64,000 bases of DNA from Caballeronia insecticola (GTDB taxonomy: Bacteria > Pseudomonadota > Gammaproteobacteria > Burkholderiales > Burkholderiaceae): positions 124,001 through 188,000 of the forward strand of contig NC_021288.1 in NCBI RefSeq assembly GCF_000402035.1, given 5' to 3'. The position numbers and the translations under genes were made by a program. Shown piece by piece: positions 41,308-50,262 of this stretch (position 1 is its first letter; each line of letters opens with the position of its first letter). The notes beneath the pieces were generated by a model. That model saw only the letters and a program-made list of their open reading frames with translations, was not told the origin of the DNA and did not search any database.

Positions 41308-43083
41308 ATGGCTGCAATCAAGACTTCCCTGCCGCGTCGTCGCTTTGACGTGGTCATCGTGGGCGCAGGCGGCTCGGGCATGCGCGCGTCGCTGCAGCTC
41401 GCGCGCGCGGGGCTCTCCGTCGCGGTGCTCTCGAAGGTGTTCCCCACGCGCTCGCATACGGTGGCCGCGCAAGGCGGCATCGGCGCCTCGCTCGGCAACA
41501 TGAGCGAAGACAACTGGCACTACCACTTCTACGACACCATCAAGGGCTCGGACTGGCTCGGCGATCAAGATGCGATCGAGTTCATGTGCCGTGAAGCGCC
41601 CAATGCTGTGTACGAACTCGAACACATGGGCATGCCGTTCGACCGCAACGCGGACGGCACGATCTATCAGCGCCCGTTCGGCGGCCACACCGCGAACTAC
41701 GGCGAGAAGCCCGTGCAACGAGCGTGCGCCGCAGCGGACCGCACGGGCCACGCGTTGCTGCATACGCTGTATCAGCAGAATGTCGCCGCTAAAACGCACT
41801 TCTTCGTCGAATGGATGGCGCTGGATCTGATCCGCGACGCCGACGGCGACGTGCTCGGCGTCACCGCGCTCGAAATGGAAACGGGCGAGGTCTATATCCT
41901 CGAAGGCAAGACCACGCTGTTCGCCACGGGCGGCGCGGGGCGTATCTTCGCGGCATCGACGAATGCGTTCATCAATACAGGCGATGGCCTCGGCATGGCC
42001 GCGCGCTCGGGCATCGCGCTGCAGGACATGGAGTTCTGGCAATTCCACCCGACAGGCGTTGCAGGCGCGGGCGTGCTGATCACCGAAGGCGTGCGCGGCG
42101 AAGGCGGCATCTTGCGCAATGCGAATGGTGATCGTTTCATGGAGCGTTATGCGCCCACGCTGAAGGATCTCGCGCCGCGCGACTTCGTCTCGCGTTCGAT
42201 GGATCAGGAAATCAAGGAAGGCCGCGGCGTGGGTCCGAACAAGGATCACGTGTTGCTGGACCTGTCGCACATCGGCGCCGAGACGATCATGAAGCGTCTG
42301 CCGTCGATTCGCGAGATCGCGCTCAAGTTCGCCAACGTCGATTGCATCAAGGAGCCGATTCCTGTGGTGCCGACCATCCACTATCAGATGGGCGGCATTC
42401 CGACCAACATGCATGGTCAGGTGGTCGGCACGGCGCGTGGCTACAACGATCCGGTCAACGGCTTCTATGCCGTGGGCGAATGTTCGTGCGTCTCGGTGCA
42501 CGGCGCGAACCGCCTGGGCACGAACTCGCTGCTCGATCTGGTCGTGTTCGGGCGCGCCGCGGGCAATCACATCATCAAGCACGCGAAGGAGTTGAAAGAG
42601 CACAAGCCGCTGCCGGCCGATGCCGCCGACTTCGCGATGGAACGTCTCGCGGTGCTGGAGAAGTCCACATCGGGCGAATACACGCAGAGCATCGCCAACG
42701 ACATCCGCTCGACCATGCAGGCGCATGCGGGCGTGTTCCGCACCTCGAAGCTGCTGGAAGAGGGTGTCGGCAAGATCGATGAGTTGGCCGAGCGCGTGAA
42801 GCACGTGCATCTGAAGGACAAGTCGAAGGTGTTCAACACCGCGAAGGTCGAGGCGCTGGAGTTGGCGAACCTGATCGAAGTGGCGCGCGCGACGATGGTG
42901 TCGGCGGAAGCGCGCAAGGAAAGCCGCGGGGCGCATGCGCACAGCGACTACGAACATCGCGACGACGAGAACTGGATGCGTCATACGCTGTGGTTCAGCG
43001 AGGGCGATCGCCTCGACTACAAGCCGGTGCAGATGAAGCCGCTGACGGTCGAATCGGTGCCGCCGAAGGCACGGACCTTCTAA
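41308..43083 (+). CDS. sdhA: Succinate dehydrogenase flavoprotein subunit
   Basis: From the ATG at 41308, 5 bases after sdhD, 591 residues, the full length of Sdh[21 protein letters not shown] binds FAD; His50 in [12 protein letters not shown] carries the covalent [23 protein letters not shown] and [18 protein letters not shown] are substrate and FAD regions; the C-terminus [20 protein letters not shown] is typical. It oxidises succinate to fumarate in the TCA cycle on the cytoplasmic face of the membrane. Confidence 0.97.
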   Translation: MAAIKTSLPRRRFDVVIVGAGGSGMRASLQLARAGLSVAVLSKVFPTRSHTVAAQGGIGASLGNMSEDNWHYHFYDTIKGSDWLGDQDAIEFMCREAPNAVYELEHMGMPFDRNADGTIYQRPFGGHTANYGEKPVQRACAAADRTGHALLHTLYQQNVAAKTHFFVEWMALDLIRDADGDVLGVTALEMETGEVYILEGKTTLFATGGAGRIFAASTNAFINTGDGLGMAARSGIALQDMEFWQFHPTGVAGAGVLITEGVRGEGGILRNANGDRFMERYAPTLKDLAPRDFVSRSMDQEIKEGRGVGPNKDHVLLDLSHIGAETIMKRLPSIREIALKFANVDCIKEPIPVVPTIHYQMGGIPTNMHGQVVGTARGYNDPVNGFYAVGECSCVSVHGANRLGTNSLLDLVVFGRAAGNHIIKHAKELKEHKPLPADAADFAMERLAVLEKSTSGEYTQSIANDIRSTMQAHAGVFRTSKLLEEGVGKIDELAERVKHVHLKDKSKVFNTAKVEALELANLIEVARATMVSAEARKESRGAHAHSDYEHRDDENWMRHTLWFSEGDRLDYKPVQMKPLTVESVPPKARTF

Positions 43084-43108
43084 GGCACGAGAGCGCAAGG
43101 AAATCGAA

Positions 43109-43810
43109 ATGGCAAAGAGAATTTTTGAAGTCTATCGCTACGATCCGGACAAGGACGCAGCGCCGCGCATGCAGACGTACGAGCTCGATCTGACGCATGA
43201 ACGCATGCTGCTCGACGCGCTCGTGAAGCTGAAGGAAGTGGATGAGACGCTGTCGTTCCGTCGTTCGTGCCGCGAAGGCGTGTGCGGCTCGGACGCGATG
43301 AACATCAACGGCAAGAACGGTCTCGCGTGTCTGACGAATCTGAACGAGTTGCCGCAGAAGATCGTGCTGCGTCCGCTGCCGGGACTGCCCGTGGTGCGCG
43401 ATCTGATCTGCGACTTCACGCAGTTCTTCAACCAGTATCATTCGATCAAGCCGTATCTGATCAACGATACGCCGCCGCCGGAGAAGGAGCGTCTGCAGTC
43501 GCCCGTGGAGCGCGATGAACTCGATGGTCTCTACGAGTGCATTCTGTGCGCGAGCTGCTCGACGTCGTGCCCGAGTTTCTGGTGGAACCCGGACAAGTTC
43601 GTGGGCCCGGCGGGCTTGCTGCAGGCTTATCGCTTCATCGCGGACAGCCGCGATCAGGCGACGGGCGAACGCCTGGACAACCTGGAAGACCCGTATCGTC
43701 TGTTCCGTTGCCATACGATCATGAATTGCGTCGACGTGTGCCCGAAGGGGCTCAATCCGACCAAGGCGATCGGCAAGATCAAGGAATTGATGGTGCGGCG
43801 GGCTGTCTGA
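43109..43810 (+). CDS. sdhB: Succinate dehydrogenase iron-sulfur subunit
   Basis: 233 residues with an AAGGAA site. The [2Fe-2S] cysteines are in [20 protein letters not shown] and LAC; the [4Fe-4S] and [3Fe-4S] clusters are in [16 protein letters not shown] and [17 protein letters not shown]. It carries electrons from SdhA flavin to quinone. Last gene of the operon; a strong terminator follows after 13 bases, and no sdhE or gltA is present, unlike the usual Burkholderia sdhCDAB-sdhE-gltA order. Confidence 0.97.
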   Translation: MAKRIFEVYRYDPDKDAAPRMQTYELDLTHERMLLDALVKLKEVDETLSFRRSCREGVCGSDAMNINGKNGLACLTNLNELPQKIVLRPLPGLPVVRDLICDFTQFFNQYHSIKPYLINDTPPPEKERLQSPVERDELDGLYECILCASCSTSCPSFWWNPDKFVGPAGLLQAYRFIADSRDQATGERLDNLEDPYRLFRCHTIMNCVDVCPKGLNPTKAIGKIKELMVRRAV

Positions 43811-43823
43811 GATGGCACAGAAG

Positions 43824-43862
43824 AAAATGGCGCAGCCTCGAAAGAGCCTGCGCCATTTTTTT
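43824..43862. terminator. Rho-independent terminator after sdhB
   Basis: AAAATGGCGCAG and CTGCGCCATTTT form a perfect 12-bp stem with a 12-base loop, and the 3' arm runs into seven T. The A-rich 5' side makes it work in both directions, also ending the convergent DUF2252 gene. Confidence 0.9.
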
Positions 43863-43874
43863 GGTGCCTTCAGC

Positions 43875-45092
43875 TTAAGCGGCCGCGAGCGCGTACCGTC
43901 TGCAGTGTTCCAGATAGCCTGTCTCGTGACTGCCCACGAGTTCGACGATACTGCTCCATAGCCACAAGGGCGCATCGATCGATCGGGTTTTCGAGCGTCG
44001 CAATTCCGCGAGCCAGCTGCGCCGCGTGCTCTTGTCCATTTGCCGCGCGTGCGCTCGACCGACAACGAGCGCGAGATAGCGCGCCACTTCCATCGCTTCC
44101 TCTTCGCCGATCTGCTCGATCTCGAGCTTCAGGTCCTGCGGCAGCAGTTCGCGCAAAATCACGGGCCGGCCTTGCAGGCTCGCTGCGCGCATGCGCTCGC
44201 CGAGATGCGGCGCGAGATGGCGCGCGCCTTCGACCACGCGTTCGGCATTGTCACGCGGCATCGACGTGTCGGGATAACGCGGCGCCGCCGCCTTCACGCC
44301 TTCCTTGATGTCGATAAGACAAAGATCGTCGCCTTCGATCACGCCGCCGTCAACGTCGAGCAGCACTGCATAGCGCAGCCGCCCGAGCGAACTGCAACCT
44401 TTGACCCAGTACGCCGCGTCCAGCACCGTGACGTCGCCGCTATTCGCGCGGCCGCGCAGGCTGGTGGCCAGTCGCGCCACCGCGTCGTTGCGAAAGAGCG
44501 CTTCGATTTCCGCGCGCTCCTTCTTGCTGATCGGCCAGAAGCGATTGCCGAAGGGGATCGTGGGCTGAATGTCGTCGAGCCTTTCGCGCGCAAGATGCTT
44601 CCACGAACGGCGTACCGCTTCGCGCATCACGACGCGCACGAGTTCCGGCCTGCGCACGGGTTCATCGGATTCGCGGTCTTTATCGAACGCTTCCGCGTAG
44701 CCGGCGAAGAGCGCTTCGATCATGTTGATCGTGGTGACGCCCGGCAGCGACGAGCCGCGCGCCGCCGTCGCCAGCGACAGTCCGAGGCGAATCAGATCGT
44801 GCGCCGGATTGCCGATGACGGTCTGATCGAGATCGCGAATCTGGATTTCGATGCGGCCTTTGGCATCGGCGACGGGACCGAGGTTGCCTGTGTGGCAGTC
44901 GCCGCAGATCCAGATTGCCGGGCCGTGCGGCAGACTGCGAATCTCGGCCTGCTCGAGCCAGTCGTAGAACTTGATCGTGTTGCCGCGCACGTAGGCGTGC
45001 GTCGAGCGCGCCATTTTGGTGTTGCGCCGGGCGTTGAGGAGTTGCTGCCGGTCTTCGAGATCGGGCACCTTGGCCTTCGGGGGCTTGAGCAT
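43875..45092 (-). CDS. DUF2252 family protein
   Basis: From the ATG at 45092 it has 405 residues; an in-frame ATG at 45143 would add 17, and neither has a good ribosome site. The DUF2252 core is clear: NTKMARSTHAYVRGNTIKFY, IWICGDCHTGNLGPVADAKG, IEIQIRDLDQTVIGNPAHDL and YLALVVGRAHARQMD. The GDCHTGNLG and RDLDQ segments recall the catalytic loop and metal-binding Asp of kinase-like (aminoglycoside phosphotransferase fold) proteins. The function in cells is not known. Confidence 0.82.
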   Translation of the reverse strand: MLKPPKAKVPDLEDRQQLLNARRNTKMARSTHAYVRGNTIKFYDWLEQAEIRSLPHGPAIWICGDCHTGNLGPVADAKGRIEIQIRDLDQTVIGNPAHDLIRLGLSLATAARGSSLPGVTTINMIEALFAGYAEAFDKDRESDEPVRRPELVRVVMREAVRRSWKHLARERLDDIQPTIPFGNRFWPISKKERAEIEALFRNDAVARLATSLRGRANSGDVTVLDAAYWVKGCSSLGRLRYAVLLDVDGGVIEGDDLCLIDIKEGVKAAAPRYPDTSMPRDNAERVVEGARHLAPHLGERMRAASLQGRPVILRELLPQDLKLEIEQIGEEEAMEVARYLALVVGRAHARQMDKSTRRSWLAELRRSKTRSIDAPLWLWSSIVELVGSHETGYLEHCRRYALAAA

Positions 45093-45206
45093 GAGCGTTT
45101 TTGAACTGGTCGTTGGATGGTGCGCGCCAGAGTCATCGCACATGTCGTGCCTGAGCGGTCAGCGCGCCGCAGGCTTACCGGTCCGCAAAAAGCTGAACGC
45201 ATTCAG

Positions 45207-45836
45207 CTATTTATTCGAGGCGCTCGGCGAGCCGCCGGGTCCGTACGGATCAGGATTGCCGAATCGCGGCAGGGAACCGTTCATTCTGGCTTGCCGCAGT
45301 TCCTCCTCGACATCCTTTCTCGTCTTGGGCCGTGGCGCAGACGTCACGACCGGCTCATCGAGATGCGGACTCGCAACCTGTGCGGTCGATGGCGCGGCAA
45401 TACTGGGCGCCGGAGCCGCGACCGGCGATGCCTCATGCACCGGCGCACTCACGTTCGGTACATCGTCCTGATGCTGCTGCGCCACGTCCGCCGGCCGCTT
45501 CACGCCGTTAGTTTTCTTCACGCGCGCGGCGACATGCGGCGGATGAGCCTCGGCGGCTTTGAAGTCTCGCGCGCGATTCGCCGGAGTGGCGATCGTCACG
45601 TGGTTCTCCGCCGGCGCATCAACGATCGGCACTTCGCTGACTTCGGTCCGATCGTTCGACGTCGCGGGCGCCGCCTCACGCACGACGCCCATCGCGACGG
45701 AAGCGCGCTGCCGCGACGACCACACCGACTGGTCCGCATGATGTCTCCCATGCTTCAACAGATACGACGACGCAGCGATCGACACGGCCACGACGCAAAG
45801 CCCGACGACAAAAGAGCGATCGGAAAATCTGATCAT
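45207..45836 (-). CDS. Membrane-anchored hypothetical protein with DUF4148-like C-terminus
   Basis: A 209-residue protein with an N-terminal signal anchor (SFVVGLCVVAVSIAASSYLL, residues 8-27), a long low-complexity Ala/Pro/Val middle and a C-terminal motif TRKDVEEELRQARMNGSLPR, then FGNPDPYGPGG. That ending looks like the DUF4148 motif (TRxxVxxEL...G) common in exported Burkholderia proteins. The body would lie in the periplasm. No enzymatic motif; probably a disordered envelope protein. Confidence 0.65.
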   Translation of the reverse strand: MIRFSDRSFVVGLCVVAVSIAASSYLLKHGRHHADQSVWSSRQRASVAMGVVREAAPATSNDRTEVSEVPIVDAPAENHVTIATPANRARDFKAAEAHPPHVAARVKKTNGVKRPADVAQQHQDDVPNVSAPVHEASPVAAPAPSIAAPSTAQVASPHLDEPVVTSAPRPKTRKDVEEELRQARMNGSLPRFGNPDPYGPGGSPSASNK

Positions 45837-45880
45837 CGATACATTTCCTCTCGGTTTAAATCGACGGGCTTCCGTTGCCG

Positions 45881-46855
45881 TCAGGCGAACGCGCTGCTCA
45901 TATGCAGCGTGCCGTTCACACCCGCGGGGAAAAAGCCTCCCTGCGAGACCGCACCTTTGTTCAGATAGACGATGTTGAGCACATCGTCGTAACCGCGGCT
46001 GAACGCGATGCCGTTGTTATCGAGCGGAACGATATTGGAGATTTGTGAATTCACACCGGCGATTCCCTGATCGACGTCGCTCGACGAATCGAGCGAATCG
46101 CGCGCGTCCGAAATGGCTTGCGTCGCGGTCACGAGACTCGGCGTCTGGATTCCCTTCGAATACAGCACCGTTCTGACGAGGCCCGCATGATAGGCCTCGG
46201 CAGCGAGAATGCCCGCCGCGGCTTCGAGATAGGTCTTGTTGGTGATGAGCGGCGCAGCGCCTTTATACGCAGTCACGCCGACATCTTCGAAGATGAACGC
46301 GCCGAGCAGGAAGGAGTTGTCGTTCTGATACGGGTTGAAAGGCGTGCCCGCAGGCACGAGTCCCGCCGCCTGCGCCGCGAGCGAGAACGCGCCGTTCGGG
46401 TCCGTGCCGCCGACATCGAGCGAGGGCATGGCGACCGCCGAGGCGCCCAGTGCGGTGCGCAGAAAGGCTACGTGTTCGAGCTCGTCTTTCGCGATTTCTC
46501 GTGCATAGGCAGCGACGACGGGATCGGAAAACGTCACCTGCTGGCCCGGAATCACCTTGCCTGCCGTGCCCGTGCCGCTCATGAGATTCGCGGGCAGACC
46601 CGCGCCGGTGGTCGCGTAGGCATAGAACGTCGCTTCGAGATACTCGAGGTTCAGGGCAAAGTTGAGGATCTCGGGATCGGTCGGTCCTGTCGCCGCGTTG
46701 GCGCTGTCGCCCGAGCCCCCTCCGCATGCGCCGAGAATGGTTCCGCCTACGAGGCCGAGCCCTAATCCGCCGGCGCTGCGAAAAAACTGACGGCGCTTTT
46801 CGCGACGTTCGACGCGCCGATCAAGTACGTCTGTCAGTGGATTGCTGGTAGCCAT
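45881..46855 (-). CDS. Exported ferritin-like domain protein
   Basis: The ATG at 46855 (GGAG site) gives 324 residues. A twin-arginine signal RRQFFRSAGGLGLGLVGGTI ends in ILGAC, so it may be a Tat lipoprotein. The body has ferritin-like helices: ILNFALNLEYLEATFYAYAT, YAREIAKDELEHVAFLRTAL (with the E-x2-H iron motif), FEDVGVTAYKGAAPLI and AAGILAAEAYHAGLVRTVLY (another E-x2-H). Desiccation- and stress-linked proteins of this type (DUF4439/Rds1-like) are known. It may bind a diiron site in the envelope. Confidence 0.85.
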   Translation of the reverse strand: MATSNPLTDVLDRRVERREKRRQFFRSAGGLGLGLVGGTILGACGGGSGDSANAATGPTDPEILNFALNLEYLEATFYAYATTGAGLPANLMSGTGTAGKVIPGQQVTFSDPVVAAYAREIAKDELEHVAFLRTALGASAVAMPSLDVGGTDPNGAFSLAAQAAGLVPAGTPFNPYQNDNSFLLGAFIFEDVGVTAYKGAAPLITNKTYLEAAAGILAAEAYHAGLVRTVLYSKGIQTPSLVTATQAISDARDSLDSSSDVDQGIAGVNSQISNIVPLDNNGIAFSRGYDDVLNIVYLNKGAVSQGGFFPAGVNGTLHMSSAFA

Positions 46856-47170
46856 ATCCGTCTCCTGAAGGTCGAGTAATGGACGGCGTCGAGCCAATCC
46901 CATCGCGCATCGAACCAGACGCCGCGAAAGCGGGAAGCCTTGCCGGGCATGACTGTCCGTAGAAGCGCAGGCCACTCTCTTTTGCCGATACGTCGACGGA
47001 ACCCGCCTCGGATTCAGGCCGTAACAGACGCTTTCAATTGCGACCGTGTCTTGCGATTCTTTACCGATCGTCGCGCTGCGAACCGGCAATCTCGACATTG
47101 CGTCGATTTTGTGGCGTTGTGGAAGCCTTCCGCGCCCGGTCTCACATTTTTAATTCGGCATACGAATCAA
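46856..47170. other. 315-base gene-free region upstream of the ferritin-like gene
   Basis: This gap lies between the start of the ferritin-like gene and the end of the TetR gene, both on the minus strand. It should hold the ferritin-like promoter and a leader. The half next to the TetR gene is somewhat AT-richer (around 47140-47170). I see no convincing hairpin terminator, operator or small gene. Confidence 0.35.
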
Positions 47171-47794
47171 TTAGCGAAGATAACGCACGATGAGACACGT
47201 GGCCTCATCGATGAGTGCGTCGAACGCTTCGTCGGAGAGACTCTGCGAGTGGTGCAGCACGGCGGTATGCGTCAGCGCCTCGATGCAGGTGAAGCAGACG
47301 AACGTGGCCAGTTCGAGATCGAGCGCGCGAAACTCGTCGCGATGGTCTTCGAGATAAGTCCTGAACAGCAGATACGTATCGTTGCTGAGCGCCTCGACAT
47401 GCTCGTGTCGTCCAACACGCGGCATTTGCTCCGCAAGCACGCAATGCAAGCGCGGATCGATGCGATGCGCCTCGATCGCCGCGACGACGAGTCTGCGCAT
47501 CGCCTGCTCCATCGGCAGTGCCGCGCAGTCGGCGAGCGCATTGCGCACGATCTGCAGAAGCTCCCGGCTATGTCGCTCCATCACGGCGGCGACGAGCGCC
47601 TCCTTGCTGGGGAAATACTGATAGAGCGAGCCGACGCTCACGCCCGCCTTTTCGGCGATGCGGTTCGTGCTGGCCTTTTCGAAGCCATCCTTGACGAGAA
47701 TGCGAGCGGTTGCTTCGATCAGTGCATCGACCGTGGCGCGCGATCGTTCCTGAGACGCGTGTTTGCGGGGTTTCGTGAGCGTTTTGCGCGGCAT
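47171..47794 (-). CDS. TetR/AcrR family transcriptional regulator
   Basis: I chose the ATG at 47794 (GGAG site), giving 207 residues: MPRKTLTKPRKHASQERSRA, then TVDALIEATARILVKDGFEK and STNRIAEKAGVSVGSLYQYF is the HTH. An ATG further up would run through the operator palindrome. The C-terminal domain (LHCVLAEQMPRVGRHEHVEA) is the ligand part. It is divergent from a DinB-family gene with a perfect 9-bp inverted repeat 28 bases before its own start, so it likely represses both genes. Confidence 0.9.
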   Translation of the reverse strand: MPRKTLTKPRKHASQERSRATVDALIEATARILVKDGFEKASTNRIAEKAGVSVGSLYQYFPSKEALVAAVMERHSRELLQIVRNALADCAALPMEQAMRRLVVAAIEAHRIDPRLHCVLAEQMPRVGRHEHVEALSNDTYLLFRTYLEDHRDEFRALDLELATFVCFTCIEALTHTAVLHHSQSLSDEAFDALIDEATCLIVRYLR

Positions 47795-47821
47795 TTTTCG
47801 CGCTCCAAATGCGAGTAGGAA

Positions 47822-47843
47822 AATACGAGCAGTCGCTCGTATT
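47822..47843. promoter_or_regulatory. Putative TetR operator: AATACGAGC-N4-GCTCGTATT
   Basis: Two perfect 9-bp arms separated by AGTC, lying between the divergent TetR and DinB genes, 28 bases before the TetR start and 86 before the DinB start. Size and symmetry are typical for TetR dimers. A related half-site, ATGCGAGTAGG, precedes it. Confidence 0.7.
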
Positions 47844-47928
47844 ATGCCTTCAGCAAAGCGAAGGGCAACGAAGCAGCGGTCGCCCATCGCATGCATTCGC
47901 CAACTATGAACGTGAAAGGAGAGCCTGC

Positions 47929-48414
47929 ATGAGTCATCAGCCCCACGCGCAACTGATCGCCATCAAACGATGGGCCGACCGTGGCCTCTGCGATGTCGTC
48001 AGCCGGAACATCGAGCGGATCAACGCGGAGGATGCGTCGATCATGATGCGCATCCTCGATCACATTCATGTCGTCGATCGGATCTTTCAGCATCATCTGC
48101 AAGGCATGCCGCACACGTATCGCGCGGCGCGCTCGGAGCGCATGCCGGAACTCGAAGCGCTTGTGCAAAGCATTCAGAAGGTCGACGACTGGTACGCGTC
48201 GTATGTGGATGCGCTCGGCGAGCGCGATCTGGAGCAAGCGGTGGATTTCGTCTTCACGAGCGGCAAGCCGGCACGCATGCGACGCAGCGAGATCATCCTG
48301 CATGTGTGTCTGCACGGGACCTATCATCGCGGCAATGCGGGGGCGCTGCTTCAGTTGCGCGGCATCGATCCGAGTCGCGACTCGATCACGGATTTTCTCG
48401 AGTATGCGGCGTGA
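47929..48414 (+). CDS. DinB family protein (putative thiol-dependent metalloenzyme fold)
   Basis: From the ATG at 47929 (AAAGGAG site) the protein has 161 residues, a four-helix DinB/YfiT fold. The metal triad is probably His47 (LDHIHVVD), His129 and His133 (HGTYHRG). DinB/YfiT relatives include mycothiol- and bacillithiol-dependent transferases and maleylpyruvate isomerase; the actual reaction is open. It is divergent from a TetR gene across a palindromic operator, so it is probably inducible, for instance by a xenobiotic or thiol stress. Confidence 0.88.
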   Translation: MSHQPHAQLIAIKRWADRGLCDVVSRNIERINAEDASIMMRILDHIHVVDRIFQHHLQGMPHTYRAARSERMPELEALVQSIQKVDDWYASYVDALGERDLEQAVDFVFTSGKPARMRRSEIILHVCLHGTYHRGNAGALLQLRGIDPSRDSITDFLEYAA

Positions 48415-48436
48415 CTAGCGTGTCGTGATCGATACG

Positions 48437-49126
48437 CTAATGATGATGTTCGACCTTCAGCCGCTGATCGATCTCGAAGCAGCCGCGCAAAATGTGCTCG
48501 CGCATCAGATGCTCGGCGCGGCTGCTGTCGCGCGAAGCCACCGCTTCGAAAATGCGTACGTGTTCTTCGTGATAGCGGCGCATCGAGGCGGTGTCCATTA
48601 CCGGTTCGGTGAACGGCTTGTGCGGCGTGCGATGCACCATCTCGTGACTGCGCCGGAACAACTCATTCGTCCACGCGTCGTTGATCTGCGCATGAAACCA
48701 GTCGCTGCGTTCGCGCATCGCCTGCACTTCGTCCTTGTCGAGCGTGCGTTCGCCGATGAGCATGCCGCCCGTTTCGGCGAGATACGCGCGCATCGTTTCG
48801 ATGTGTTCGTCGCTGAAGCCGCGCTGCGCCGCGAGCGCACTCGCATAGCCTTCGAGGACCGCGCGCAGTTCGTATGAATCGCGCAGATCGCGCAGGCTGA
48901 ATTGGCGCACGCTGAAGCCGCGATTACGCTCGTACACGACCATGCCGCGCGTCTCCAGCGCGACGAGTGCTTCGCGTACCGGCGTGCGCGACACGTTGAA
49001 GAGCTCGCCCAGTTCGGCTTCGCGCAGTTTCGCGCCGGGCTTGAGCGTGCCGCTCAGGATCATCGCCTGCAAACCGTTGACGACGGTTTCGGTCTGGGAG
49101 TTTTCGCTGCTGTCCGCCGTGTCCAT
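48437..49126 (-). CDS. GntR family regulator (FadR/FCD type)
   Basis: The ATG at 49126 gives 229 residues. N-terminal winged HTH: LQAMILSGTLKPGAKLREAE, then LGELFNVSRTPVREALVALE (about residues 16-57), with the P-V-R-E-A-L mark of GntR proteins. The C-terminal FCD domain (LRAVLEGYASALAAQRGFSD, then HAQINDAWTNELF, HEEHVRIFEAVASRDSSRAE) binds metal and an organic acid. It sits 77 bases behind the peptide ABC operon on the same strand and could control that operon and the divergent hydrolase operon. Confidence 0.9.
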   Translation of the reverse strand: MDTADSSENSQTETVVNGLQAMILSGTLKPGAKLREAELGELFNVSRTPVREALVALETRGMVVYERNRGFSVRQFSLRDLRDSYELRAVLEGYASALAAQRGFSDEHIETMRAYLAETGGMLIGERTLDKDEVQAMRERSDWFHAQINDAWTNELFRRSHEMVHRTPHKPFTEPVMDTASMRRYHEEHVRIFEAVASRDSSRAEHLMREHILRGCFEIDQRLKVEHHH

Positions 49127-49203
49127 GAGAGTCGTGCCGGTAGTGCGTCGCGAGTTTGCGTCGCGTGTGCGGTGATCCGGCGAAGTATATCGAATGCGTG
49201 CGC

Positions 49204-50262
49204 TCAGGCCGCCGCTTGAGCGGGATAGTGACATGCGACGAGCGTGCCGTCGCCGCGTTCGGCGAGCGCGGGATCGTCGTGTACGCAAGCGTGCGGCAGC
49301 GGGCCATGGCGCGTGTCAATCGCGCGGATCGGAATGATCGCGCGACCCGCGATATCCGGCTGCGCGGCGAGTTCGCGCGCCCGCACGCAGCGCGGATGAA
49401 AGCGGCATCCGCCCGGCAGATTCGCAGCCGAGCCGATTTCCCCGAGCACGCTCACGCGCGGTTTCGCGCGCGCGGCGGCCGGATCGGCGACCGGCACGGC
49501 CGCCAGCAAAGACTCCGTGTACGGATGCGCGGGCGACGCAAAGAGCTTGTCGCGCGTCGCAAGCTCGACTATGCGTCCGAGATACATCACCGCGACGCGA
49601 TGGCTCACGTGCCGCACGACTGCCAGATCGTGCGCGATAAACAGATACGCGAGCCGCCGCTCGCGCTGCAATTTGCCGAGCAGATTGATGATTTGCGCCT
49701 GAATGGAGACGTCGAGCGCGGACACGGGCTCGTCGAGCACGAGCACTTTCGGGTTGAGCGCGAGCGCCCGCGCAATGCCGATACGCTGCCGCTGCCCGCC
49801 CGAGAACTCATGCGGATAACGGCTCGCGTGCTCCGGATTCAGCCCGACGGTGCGCATCAGTTCGCGCACGTGTGTCGGGCCGTCCGCGTTCCATGCGCCG
49901 TGCTCCTTCATCGGCTCGGCGATTGCCGCACCGACCGCGCGGCGCGGATCGAGCGAACCGTACGGGTCCTGAAACACCATCTGCACTTGCGCGCGCATCG
50001 CGCGGAGATCGCGGCCGGCCAGCGCGCCGATATCGACGCCATCGAGAAAGATATGCCCCGCGCTCGGTTCGAGCAGACGCACCGCGAGCCGCCCGAGCGT
50101 GCTCTTGCCGCTGCCGCTTTCACCGACGAGCCCGAGCGTTTCGCCGGCGTCGAGCTGCAACGAGACGTCATCGACTGCGCGCACGAGCGGCGCGCGCCGT
50201 TGCAGAAGCGAACGCTTTGCGCCGAACGTGCGGCTCACGGCATCGATCTGAAAGAGCGTCAT
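49204..50262 (-). CDS. Oligo/dipeptide-type ABC transporter ATPase (DppF/OppF type)
   Basis: From the ATG at 50262 it has 352 residues. Walker [11 protein letters not shown] loop VFQDPYGSLDPR, signature FSGGQRQRIGIARAL, Walker B VLVLDEP and the H loop IAHDLA are all intact. The C-terminus LPGGCRFHPRCVRA is the cysteine-containing oligopeptide ATPase extension that can bind an iron-sulfur cluster. It powers import together with the other ATPase; its start overlaps that gene by 4 bases (ATGA). Confidence 0.93.
   Translation of the reverse strand: MTLFQIDAVSRTFGAKRSLLQRRAPLVRAVDDVSLQLDAGETLGLVGESGSGKSTLGRLAVRLLEPSAGHIFLDGVDIGALAGRDLRAMRAQVQMVFQDPYGSLDPRRAVGAAIAEPMKEHGAWNADGPTHVRELMRTVGLNPEHASRYPHEFSGGQRQRIGIARALALNPKVLVLDEPVSALDVSIQAQIINLLGKLQRERRLAYLFIAHDLAVVRHVSHRVAVMYLGRIVELATRDKLFASPAHPYTESLLAAVPVADPAAARAKPRVSVLGEIGSAANLPGGCRFHPRCVRARELAAQPDIAGRAIIPIRAIDTRHGPLPHACVHDDPALAERGDGTLVACHYPAQAAA

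Noticed and set aside
41299..43098. A 599-residue open frame antisense to sdhA
   Set aside because: sdhA is certain; the antisense frame has no recognisable domain and no ribosome site.
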